From NCBI GenBank assembly GCA_964472545.1, contig CAYYNP010000447.1, positions 1 to 5,879 of the forward strand: DNA of 5,879 nt, in the 5' to 3' direction. Below are positions 1 through 5,200 of the stretch, piece after piece. A program made the translations under genes and the position numbers. The stretch's first letter is position 1. Each line of letters begins with the position of its first letter. Below the pieces are notes generated by a model. That model saw only the letters and a list, made by a program, of their open reading frames with translations, was not told where the DNA came from and ran no database searches. This stretch comes from CAYYNP01 sp964472545 (GTDB lineage Bacteria > Planctomycetota > Planctomycetia > Pirellulales > Thermoguttaceae).

Positions 1-51
1 CCCCCCCCCCCCCCCCCCCCCCCGGCCCCCGCGGCCCCGCCCGGCCCCGCG
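1..51. repeat. Poly-C and GC-only low-complexity tract
   Basis: Positions 1-23 are an unbroken run of C. Positions 24-51 consist only of G and C, with three near-copies of GGCCCCGC (at about 24, 33 and 43). Nothing here codes plausibly. The abrupt homopolymer at the first base suggests a contig edge or a sequencing or assembly artefact, although a true GC-rich repeat that stopped the assembly is also possible. From 52 to 161 I see only ordinary sequence with no clear promoter; the next functional signal is the ribosome binding site at 149-154. Confidence 0.7.
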
Positions 52-148
52 GGAGTGGAGGGGAACGGGAATAGTGGCATTACCACGCTTGAGAGGATCG
101 GCCAGTTTCTTCGACGAACGGGCGCATCTAGTCGGCACAACACCGAGT

Positions 149-154
149 GAGAGG
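149..154 (+). promoter_or_regulatory. Ribosome binding site that sets the four-helix-bundle start
   Basis: GAGAGG lies 7 nt before the ATG at 162. The alternative in-frame GTG at 147 has no purine-rich sequence ahead of it and would place this Shine-Dalgarno-like site inside the coding region, so the ATG is preferred. Confidence 0.55.
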
Positions 155-161
155 GCATGAG

Positions 162-539
162 ATGCCTGGGGAGAAGAAGCTCGTCCGTAAGCACACGGAA
201 CTCGACGTCTACAATGCGGCGTTTTCCGCGGCGAAGCGAATCTTCGACGTCTCGAAGCAGTTCCCAGTCGAAGAACGCTATTCGCTCACAAGCCAGGTGC
301 GGCGTTCGTCCCGTTCGGTGTGCGCAAACTTGGCGGAGGCGTGGCGGAAACGTCGGTACGAAGCAGCCTTCGTCAGTAAGCTCAGCGACAGCGACGCTGA
401 AGCCGCCGAAACGCAAGTCTGGCTTCAATTCGCCGTCGAGTGCGGCTACCTCGATCGCAACACGGCCGCCGACCTCCACAAGCAATACGACGCCATCCTC
501 GGGATGCTCGTGCGGATGATCAACAACTCCGCCAAGTGA
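162..539 (+). CDS. Four-helix-bundle protein, bS23/Avd-like family
   Basis: This 125-residue protein fits the family first found as ORFs in intervening sequences of 23S rRNA (called S23) and later as the diversity-generating-retroelement accessory protein Avd. The family is typically about 110-130 residues, so this copy is full length. Four predicted helices are visible, at about residues 13-33, 37-60, 66-93 and 99-121. Helix 2 holds the family hallmark LTSQVRRSSRSVCANLAEAW (42-61), and helix 3 holds the AEAAETQVWL pattern (79-88). The protein is rich in basic residues, and family members form pentameric barrels that can bind nucleic acid. The start is the ATG at 162, supported by GAGAGG 7 nt upstream; a GTG at 147 would add five residues. 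No rRNA or reverse transcriptase is visible nearby, so neither classic context applies and its role is unknown. It converges on the oxidoreductase gene. Confidence 0.85.
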   Translation: MPGEKKLVRKHTELDVYNAAFSAAKRIFDVSKQFPVEERYSLTSQVRRSSRSVCANLAEAWRKRRYEAAFVSKLSDSDAEAAETQVWLQFAVECGYLDRNTAADLHKQYDAILGMLVRMINNSAK

Positions 540-563
540 ACGCTTCGGTAGTGCAAAACCCAT

Positions 564-576
564 CAGGCGCAGCCTG
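564..576 (+). terminator. Weak hairpin after the four-helix-bundle gene
   Basis: CAGGC and GCCTG flank a GCA loop, giving a 5-bp stem 24 nt after the stop codon. There is no T run, and a pyrimidine-rich tract follows. It may help end transcription between the convergent genes, but a stem this short is common by chance. Confidence 0.2.
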
Positions 577-586
577 CGGCCCACTA

Positions 587-630
587 CCCCCCTACCCCTG
601 CTCCCCCGCTCTCCTCCACATCCCCACCCC
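587..630 (-). other. G-quadruplex-capable tract after the oxidoreductase stop
   Basis: The + strand has C runs at 587-592, 595-598, 603-607, 622-625 and 627-630, so the - strand has five runs of four or more G. The separating loops are 2, 4, 14 and 1 nt. In the oxidoreductase transcript the first run begins about 7 nt after the stop codon. The sequence meets a loose G-quadruplex pattern; one loop is long, but five runs are available to choose four from. The opposite strand could form an i-motif. A role in transcript ending or mRNA stability is inference only. Confidence 0.45.
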
Positions 631-636
631 GCATCC

Positions 637-1986
637 TCAATACGCCTTCGTCAACCCCGGCATCGCACACGCGTAGCGACCGTCGACGCCCGGGGTGACC
701 GGCGGCTCGGCGTCCCAGGCCCAACTCTTGGGCATGATGTCCAACTCGGAGTTGATCGCCTGGTCCCAGGTGACCATCTTGCCGGAGTAGGTGGCCATGC
801 GGCCGAGGATGGCGGTCATTGTGCTGTCGAGCGTTGCGTCGCACTCGTTGTACTTCTCGCCGGCCAACAGCGCGGCGAACAGATGGTCGTGCTCGGTCTG
901 GTGGCCGTCTTCGGTCCGCTGCCAAACGACCGGCTCGGCGTCGCCGACGACCAGCTTGCTGCGGCCGTGGCCTTCGATGCTCACGTACCCCTTGGTGCCG
1001 TGGGCGTGTTCCGAAAAACTCCCCCAGCAGCCGTTGATCTGACGGCAGTAGCTGAACATCTTCACGCCGTCCGGATAGGTAAACTCGACGGCGTGGTGGT
1101 CGTAGATCTCGCCGTGGTCGGGGTCGGTGCAGACTTGGCGACCGCCGAGGCCTTGGGCGTCGATCGGATGGGCCTGGGCCATCCAGTTGCAGACGTCCAG
1201 ATCGTGGACGTGTTGCTCGACAATGTGGTCGCCGCAGACCCAATTGAAGTGGTACCAGTTGCGGACCTGGTATTGCATCTCGGTCTGGTCCGGCTGGCGG
1301 CGGCGGACCCAGATCGCGCCGGTGTTGAAATACGCCCGCATGTACATCAGCCGCCCGATGGCCCCTTCGTGGATCCGACGGACGACCTCGGTGTGCTTGG
1401 TCTCGTGGCGAAGGTGATGCCCAACGGCGACCAGCAGGCCCTTCTTCTTGGCCTCCTCGTTGGCGGCCCGGATCTGTCGCACGCCGGGGCCGTCGGTGGC
1501 CATCGGCTTCTCCATGAAGACGTGCTTGCCGGCCTTGACGGCCGCCTCGAACTGCATCGGCCGAAAGCCCGGCGGCGTGCACAGAAGCACCATGTCGACG
1601 TCGCAGGCGACCGCCTTTTCGTGGCAGTCGAGCCCGGAGAACTTCTGATCCTCGGGCACGTCGACCTTGTCGCCACAGCGCTGCTTGACCGAGGCGTAGC
1701 AGCGGTCGACCCGATCCCCGAAGGCATCGGCCATCGCCACGAGCTTGACGTTTGCGGTAGCCTTGTTGTTCAATGCCTGGACCGCCGCTCCGGTTCCCCG
1801 CCCGCCGCAGCCGATCACCGCGATCTTGATCGTGTCGCTGCCCTGGGCGTGGGCACCCCGGGCGATGCTCAGCCCGCCGGCAAGCGAGGCACCCGCCACG
1901 GCCGTGGAACGCTTGAGGAAATCGCGCCGCGAGGGACGTCGGGCGGCATCGGTGGTGGAACTGCTGCGGGAAGGGTTATCGCTCAT
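637..1986 (-). CDS. Tat-exported Gfo/Idh/MocA-family oxidoreductase
   Basis: This 449-residue protein is an NAD(P)-dependent dehydrogenase of the Gfo/Idh/MocA family, whose members usually act on sugars, inositols or related polyols; the substrate is not predictable here. Residues 19-25 (SRRDFLK) are a near-ideal twin-arginine motif. A hydrophobic stretch ending in AHA-Q follows, so cleavage is likely near residue 47 and the protein is probably exported folded with its cofactor. The Rossmann fold starts at IKIAVIGCGGRGTG (53-66), and the family's EKP motif is at 159-161. The C-terminal half has GDHIVEQHVHDLDVCNW (252-268), matching the conserved His/Asp region of the large Tat-type members common in planctomycetes. 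The start is the ATG at 1986, preceded by AGGAGA; upstream in-frame extension adds sequence before the signal and is unlikely. It is divergent from pepF. Family is certain; reaction unknown. Confidence 0.93.
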   Translation of the reverse strand: MSDNPSRSSSTTDAARRPSRRDFLKRSTAVAGASLAGGLSIARGAHAQGSDTIKIAVIGCGGRGTGAAVQALNNKATANVKLVAMADAFGDRVDRCYASVKQRCGDKVDVPEDQKFSGLDCHEKAVACDVDMVLLCTPPGFRPMQFEAAVKAGKHVFMEKPMATDGPGVRQIRAANEEAKKKGLLVAVGHHLRHETKHTEVVRRIHEGAIGRLMYMRAYFNTGAIWVRRRQPDQTEMQYQVRNWYHFNWVCGDHIVEQHVHDLDVCNWMAQAHPIDAQGLGGRQVCTDPDHGEIYDHHAVEFTYPDGVKMFSYCRQINGCWGSFSEHAHGTKGYVSIEGHGRSKLVVGDAEPVVWQRTEDGHQTEHDHLFAALLAGEKYNECDATLDSTMTAILGRMATYSGKMVTWDQAINSELDIMPKSWAWDAEPPVTPGVDGRYACAMPGLTKAY

Positions 1987-1992
1987 GGTCGT

Positions 1993-1998
1993 TCTCCT
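1993..1998 (-). promoter_or_regulatory. Ribosome binding site of the oxidoreductase
   Basis: AGGAGA on the - strand sits 6 nt before the ATG at 1986. It rules out the in-frame start at 2040, which would add 18 residues ahead of the Tat signal. Confidence 0.75.
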
Positions 1999-2046
1999 GA
2001 GGTCGGGGAAGCCGGACGGACGGGCCGGGACGTTGCCCATCTGCTG

Positions 2047-2074
2047 ATTCTAGTGGCCGGTGAGCCGTTTGCAA
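2047..2074 (-). promoter_or_regulatory. Candidate sigma70-type promoter for the oxidoreductase
   Basis: Reading the - strand, a TTGCAA -35 box (2069-2074, 4 of 6 consensus bases) is followed after 16 nt by a TAGAAT -10 box (2047-2052, 5 of 6). Transcription would start near 2040 and give a leader of roughly 55 nt containing the AGGAGA site. The match is by eye; planctomycete promoters can depart from the E. coli consensus. Confidence 0.4.
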
Positions 2075-2129
2075 GCATTTTGCTCGGCGGGCGTCGACCG
2101 GTGGCGGACTGCAACTTGCGGGCATTTTG
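2069..2129 (+). repeat. 14-bp direct repeat pair in the divergent promoter region
   Basis: TTGCAAGCATTTTG (2069-2082) and TTGCGGGCATTTTG (2116-2129) match at 12 of 14 positions, in the same orientation, with start points 47 bp apart. The first copy contains the -35 box proposed for the oxidoreductase, and the last three bases of the second overlap the -35 box proposed for pepF. This placement would suit binding sites for one regulator controlling both genes. Chance repetition in a 243-bp region is not excluded. Confidence 0.4.
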
Positions 2130-2155
2130 ACAGTTCCGAAGTGCCCTGCAACAAT
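2127..2155 (+). promoter_or_regulatory. Candidate sigma70-type promoter for pepF
   Basis: A perfect TTGACA -35 box (2127-2132) is followed after 17 nt by AACAAT (2150-2155), which matches 4 of 6 bases of the -10 consensus including the final AAT. Transcription would start near 2162, leaving a leader of about 68 nt. Confidence 0.45.
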
Positions 2156-2217
2156 GCCGTAGCCAGATTCGCGAGAATTCGTTAGTCTGTGAAGCTGTCC
2201 AATTCTGACTTGAACCT

Positions 2218-2223
2218 GGGAGA
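2218..2223 (+). promoter_or_regulatory. Ribosome binding site of pepF
   Basis: GGGAGA lies 6 nt before the ATG at 2230. It supports the start that includes the N-terminal signal peptide, which matters because that signal is unusual for the family. Confidence 0.65.
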
Positions 2224-2229
2224 TTCCTG

Positions 2230-4113
2230 ATGAAAGCGCTGACCGTTCGAGCCGTCTTGCTGCTGCTGATTGTGGCGACTTGCTCACCCGCCGCATGGGC
2301 CCAAGCGCGCGATCGGGCCGACGTGCCCGAGCGGCACACCTGGAAGCTCGAAGATATCTACCCTTCCGACGCCGCCTGGGACGCCGCCCGCAAGGAACTG
2401 GCCGGAAAGGTCGACGCCGTGTCGACGTTCAAGGGCACGTTGGCCGGCTCGCCGAAGAAGCTGCTGGCGTGCATGAGGCTGCATAGCGAACTCGACAAGC
2501 AACTCACGCGGCTGTTCTGCTACGCGGCAATGAAGTCGGACCTGGACACGCGCGAGTCGAAATACCAGGCCATGAAGCAGTCGTTGCGGCAGTTGGCCAC
2601 CGACTACAGCTCGAAGGCGTCGTTCATCGATCCCGAGGTGGCTGCGATCGATCGGGCCACCGTCGACGCCTTCATCGAGCAAGAGCCCGGCTTAAAGGTC
2701 TATCGGATGTATCTCGACGACGTCCAGCGGACCAAGGCCCATCTGCTCTCGGCCAAGGAAGAGAAGATCCTGGCCGAGGCGGGACTGATGGCCTCGGCAC
2801 CGGGTTCGATCTACTCGATCTTCTCCAACGCCGAGATGCCCTTCCCGGAGATCACGCTTTCGGACGGCACCAAGGCGAAGCTCAACCAGGCCGGTTACTC
2901 GCGTTATCGCGGCGTGCCGAATCGGGCCGACCGTGAGGCCGTCTTTGCCGCCTTCTTCGGTACCTACACCCAGTTCAAGCAGACCATCGGCACGCAACTT
3001 TCCGCCCAGGTCAACAAAGACAAGTTCTACATGCGCGTGCGAGGATACGATTCGTGCCTGCACCGGGCGCTTGACCGCAACAACATCCCGGTCGAGGTCT
3101 ACCATTCGCTGATCGAGAACGTCAACAAGAACCTCGACTCGTTCCATCGCTACTTGAAGCTCAAGCAGCGGATGCTCGGCGTCAAACAACTGAAGTACTC
3201 CGACGTCTACGCACCGGTCGTGGCCGAAGTCGATCTGGCCTATTCGTACGATGACGGCGTCGAGTTAGTACTCGAGGCCGTCAAGCCGATGGGCAAGGAC
3301 TACGTGGCCGTGGCCCGCCGGGCGTGTGAGGAGCGCTGGATCGACGTCTATCCCACACCCGGCAAGCGCTCCGGAGCCTACAGCAACGGCGGCTGCTACG
3401 ACGTCCATCCGTATATTCTCTTGAACTACAACGGCCAATACGACGACGTCTCCACGCTGGCCCACGAACTCGGCCACACGATGCACAGCTACTACTCGAA
3501 CAAGACCCGGCCCTACGCCACGGCCGACTACGCGATCTTCGTGGCCGAAGTGGCCTCGACGCTCAACGAGGCGCTGCTGATCGACAAGGTGCTGAAAACG
3601 GTCGAGGACGACGACGTCAAACTCTCGCTATTGATGAACTACCTCGACGGGATCAAAGGCACGGTCTTCCGTCAGACTCAATTCGCCGAGTTCGAGTTGG
3701 CCATCCACGACAAGGCCCAGAAGGGCGAGCCGCTGACCGGCGACGTCTTCACCGAAATCTACGCCGATGTGTTGAAGCGCTATTACGGCCACGAACAGGG
3801 CGTCTGCGAAATCGACGACCGCTACTGCGTCGAATGGGCGTATATCCCCCACTTCTATCGCAACTTCTACGTCTATCAATACTCGACGTCCTTCACCGCC
3901 TCGACGGCGCTCTCGGAGAAGATTCTCAGCGGCGAGGAAGGGGCCGTCGAGCGGACCATGGAGTTCCTCTCCGCCGGCGGCTCCGACTACCCGGTGGCGA
4001 TCCTCAAGCGCGCCGGCGTCGACATGACCACCAGCGAACCGTTCGAGAAGACCATGACGGTGATGAACCGCGTGATGGATCAGATCGAGGAGATTCTCGA
4101 CCGCCGCAAGTAG
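2230..4113 (+). CDS. pepF: Oligoendopeptidase F, exported M3-family zinc peptidase
   Basis: This 627-residue metallopeptidase of family M3 cleaves short peptides. The catalytic motif HELGH is at 412-416, with two zinc-binding histidines and the general base E413. The third ligand is probably E440 in FVAEVAST (437-444), 24 residues after H416. The aromatic segment WAYIPHFYRNFYVYQY (536-551) is the conserved C-terminal substrate-binding region. The usual PepF N-terminus, of the form R..VP followed by TW.L.D.Y, is seen at residues 27-44 (HTWKLEDIY at 36-44). The first 24 residues are therefore extra and form a signal peptide: a short basic start, the AVLLLLIVATC core (8-18), and a likely cut after AWA (22-24). 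The mature length of about 603 residues equals typical cytosolic PepF. C18 is not in a good lipobox. It is divergent from the Tat oxidoreductase and convergent with the SUMF1-fold gene. Family and activity are firm; export is a strong inference. Confidence 0.95.
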   Translation: MKALTVRAVLLLLIVATCSPAAWAQARDRADVPERHTWKLEDIYPSDAAWDAARKELAGKVDAVSTFKGTLAGSPKKLLACMRLHSELDKQLTRLFCYAAMKSDLDTRESKYQAMKQSLRQLATDYSSKASFIDPEVAAIDRATVDAFIEQEPGLKVYRMYLDDVQRTKAHLLSAKEEKILAEAGLMASAPGSIYSIFSNAEMPFPEITLSDGTKAKLNQAGYSRYRGVPNRADREAVFAAFFGTYTQFKQTIGTQLSAQVNKDKFYMRVRGYDSCLHRALDRNNIPVEVYHSLIENVNKNLDSFHRYLKLKQRMLGVKQLKYSDVYAPVVAEVDLAYSYDDGVELVLEAVKPMGKDYVAVARRACEERWIDVYPTPGKRSGAYSNGGCYDVHPYILLNYNGQYDDVSTLAHELGHTMHSYYSNKTRPYATADYAIFVAEVASTLNEALLIDKVLKTVEDDDVKLSLLMNYLDGIKGTVFRQTQFAEFELAIHDKAQKGEPLTGDVFTEIYADVLKRYYGHEQGVCEIDDRYCVEWAYIPHFYRNFYVYQYSTSFTASTALSEKILSGEEGAVERTMEFLSAGGSDYPVAILKRAGVDMTTSEPFEKTMTVMNRVMDQIEEILDRRK

Positions 4114-4127
4114 CGCCCCTACAAAGC

Positions 4128-4144
4128 CGCGACCGGTGGTCGCG
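4128..4144. terminator. GC hairpin between convergent genes
   Basis: CGCGACC (4128-4134) and GGTCGCG (4138-4144) form a perfect 7-bp stem with a 3-nt GGT loop. It sits 14 nt after the pepF stop and 12 nt after the stop of the gene on the other strand, within a 43-bp gap. Its symmetry suits a bidirectional terminator, but there is no T run on either side, so it may only block or protect transcript ends. Confidence 0.45.
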
Positions 4145-4156
4145 CCCGACCCGTCA

Positions 4157-5077
4157 TCAATCTCCGGCGTCCGGCGGCAGAGCCTCGCAGGCGATCCGAA
4201 ATCCGACGTAGTAGCTGCCGACTTCGCGGGGATACCGATATCGGCTGGCCGTGCGGCAGCGTCGGTCGGTGCTGCGCAGCCCGCCGCCGCGGAGCGCGCG
4301 CGAGCCGTTGTCGCCGGCCATCCAGGCGCTGCCGTCGGCCGGGGCGCCTTCGTAGTTTTGGTGGCCGACGTCGGCACACAACTCCCAGACGTTGCCGAGC
4401 ATGTCGTAAAGGCCCCAAGGGTTGGGCTTCTTCATGCCCACGCGATGCACGTAGCGCTGCTCGTCGCCGAACCAGGTGTTGCCGAGGTACCAGGCGTAGT
4501 CGCCGAGCTTCTCGGCCTTAGGATCGTCGCCGTGGCTGTAACGCGTGGTGGTGCCCGCCCGGCAGGCGTATTCCCACTCGGCTTCGGTCGGCAGGCGATA
4601 CGGTTTGCCGTCCTTGCGAGCCATCGCCGCACAGAAGCGCACCGTGTCGTTGAAGCAAACGTGATTGACCGCGTTGTCTGGCCCATCCTGCGCGTGGACC
4701 TTGCCTTCCCACGGCGTCGTGCCCATCACGGCCTTCCATTGGCCCTGGGTAATCTGGTGGATCGAGACGTAGTACGCCCGGCCGATCCTGACCTTGTGCT
4801 GCGGGCCTTCTTCCGGATATCGGCCCTCCTCGTCCTCGGCGCTGCCCATCATGAACTCGCCCGGGGGAATCAGCACGAACTTCACGCCGACCTCGTTGGC
4901 CCAGGCGACGGCCACGCCCAGCTTCTTCGCCGCGGCAATCTGGCTCTCGGAGATTTTCGCCCACGGCGGAATACTCGTGGAGGATTCCACCTTTGCGGCT
5001 GAATTCTCTTCTGCCGCAAAGGCGCGGTCGGCGAGGCAGCCAAACAACACGAGGCAGACCAGGGCAATCCTGTGCAT
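4157..5077 (-). CDS. Secreted SUMF1/FGE-fold protein lacking one catalytic cysteine
   Basis: This 306-residue protein carries the formylglycine-generating-enzyme (FGE-sulfatase) domain from about 67 to 297. Its landmarks are VLIPPGEFMMGS (68-79), PYRLPTEAEWEYACRAG (159-175), NPWGLYDMLGNVWE (219-232), RALRGGG (260-266) and GFRIA (292-296). True aerobic FGEs have two cysteines four and nine residues after RGG; here those are S269 and C274, so sulfatase activation by the usual copper-cysteine chemistry is doubtful. It is more likely a binding or structural paralogue, or an enzyme of another type. The start is the ATG at 5077, with AGGAGA 6 nt upstream. It places a signal peptide at 1-21 (cut near AFA-A); LFGC at 11-14 is a marginal lipobox. 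Opening at 5140 would add 21 residues encoded by the upstream inverted repeat. The gene ends in tandem TGA codons. Confidence 0.9.
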   Translation of the reverse strand: MHRIALVCLVLFGCLADRAFAAEENSAAKVESSTSIPPWAKISESQIAAAKKLGVAVAWANEVGVKFVLIPPGEFMMGSAEDEEGRYPEEGPQHKVRIGRAYYVSIHQITQGQWKAVMGTTPWEGKVHAQDGPDNAVNHVCFNDTVRFCAAMARKDGKPYRLPTEAEWEYACRAGTTTRYSHGDDPKAEKLGDYAWYLGNTWFGDEQRYVHRVGMKKPNPWGLYDMLGNVWELCADVGHQNYEGAPADGSAWMAGDNGSRALRGGGLRSTDRRCRTASRYRYPREVGSYYVGFRIACEALPPDAGD

Positions 5078-5083
5078 GTGGTT

Positions 5084-5089
5084 TCTCCT
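5084..5089 (-). promoter_or_regulatory. Ribosome binding site of the SUMF1-fold gene
   Basis: AGGAGA on the - strand is 6 nt before the ATG at 5077, the same sequence and spacing as at the oxidoreductase gene. It decides the start, placing the signal peptide at the N-terminus and leaving the inverted repeat outside the coding region. Confidence 0.75.
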
Positions 5090-5091
5090 AC

Positions 5092-5176
5092 GCCCGAAGA
5101 AGGGACAGGCACCGTCGGCAGAGTAGATCATCACCGCCATGTCCGTTATCGACGGAGCCAGCCCCCATTTTCGGGC
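5092..5176. repeat. 85-bp imperfect inverted-repeat (REP/MITE-like) element
   Basis: The left arm is 5092-5117 and the right arm is 5150-5176, around a 32-nt centre. Compared with the reverse complement of the right arm, 21 of 27 columns are identical with one single-base gap. The arms share GCCCGAA at the outer end and CCGTCG at the inner end, with GGGACAGGCACC on the left facing GGAGCCAGCCCCC on the right. In a - strand transcript two of the differences become G-U pairs, leaving only one A-C mismatch, two U-U mismatches and one bulge. A smaller hairpin (TCCGT 5142-5146 with ACGGA 5152-5156) could compete. It fills most of the 123-bp gap between the HAD and SUMF1-fold genes. From memory, repeats with GGGACAGGCACC and GGAGCCAGYCCCCATTTTC ends occur in many copies in planctomycete genomes; this is not verified here. 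It encodes no protein of its own. Confidence 0.75.
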
Positions 5177-5200
5177 TACCGCACTTGCGTTTGAAGTTCG

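Noticed and set aside
74..86. GTGG/CCAC hairpin upstream of the four-helix-bundle gene
   Set aside because: A 4-bp stem with a 5-nt loop is too weak and too common by chance to call regulatory.
89..94. TTGAGA as a -35 box for the four-helix-bundle gene
   Set aside because: No acceptable -10 box is found 15-19 nt downstream, so a promoter cannot be supported.
162..539. The S23-like gene as evidence of a 23S rRNA intervening sequence
   Set aside because: No rRNA sequence flanks it; stand-alone copies are common in this bacterial group.
584..1582. A 332-residue - strand frame inside the oxidoreductase gene
   Set aside because: It is an arginine- and proline-rich frame-shifted reading of the same strand. 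The true frame holds the Rossmann, EKP and Tat motifs without interruption.
883..2130. A 415-residue open frame on the + strand antisense to the oxidoreductase
   Set aside because: It is composed of low-complexity V/A/D/G/L-rich sequence typical of the complement of a GC-rich gene, has no recognisable domain, and lies opposite a gene with clear motifs.
4136..5002. A 288-residue open frame on the + strand antisense to the SUMF1-fold gene
   Set aside because: It shows the same compositional shadow effect, has no good ribosome binding site, and overlaps a well-supported gene over nearly its full length.
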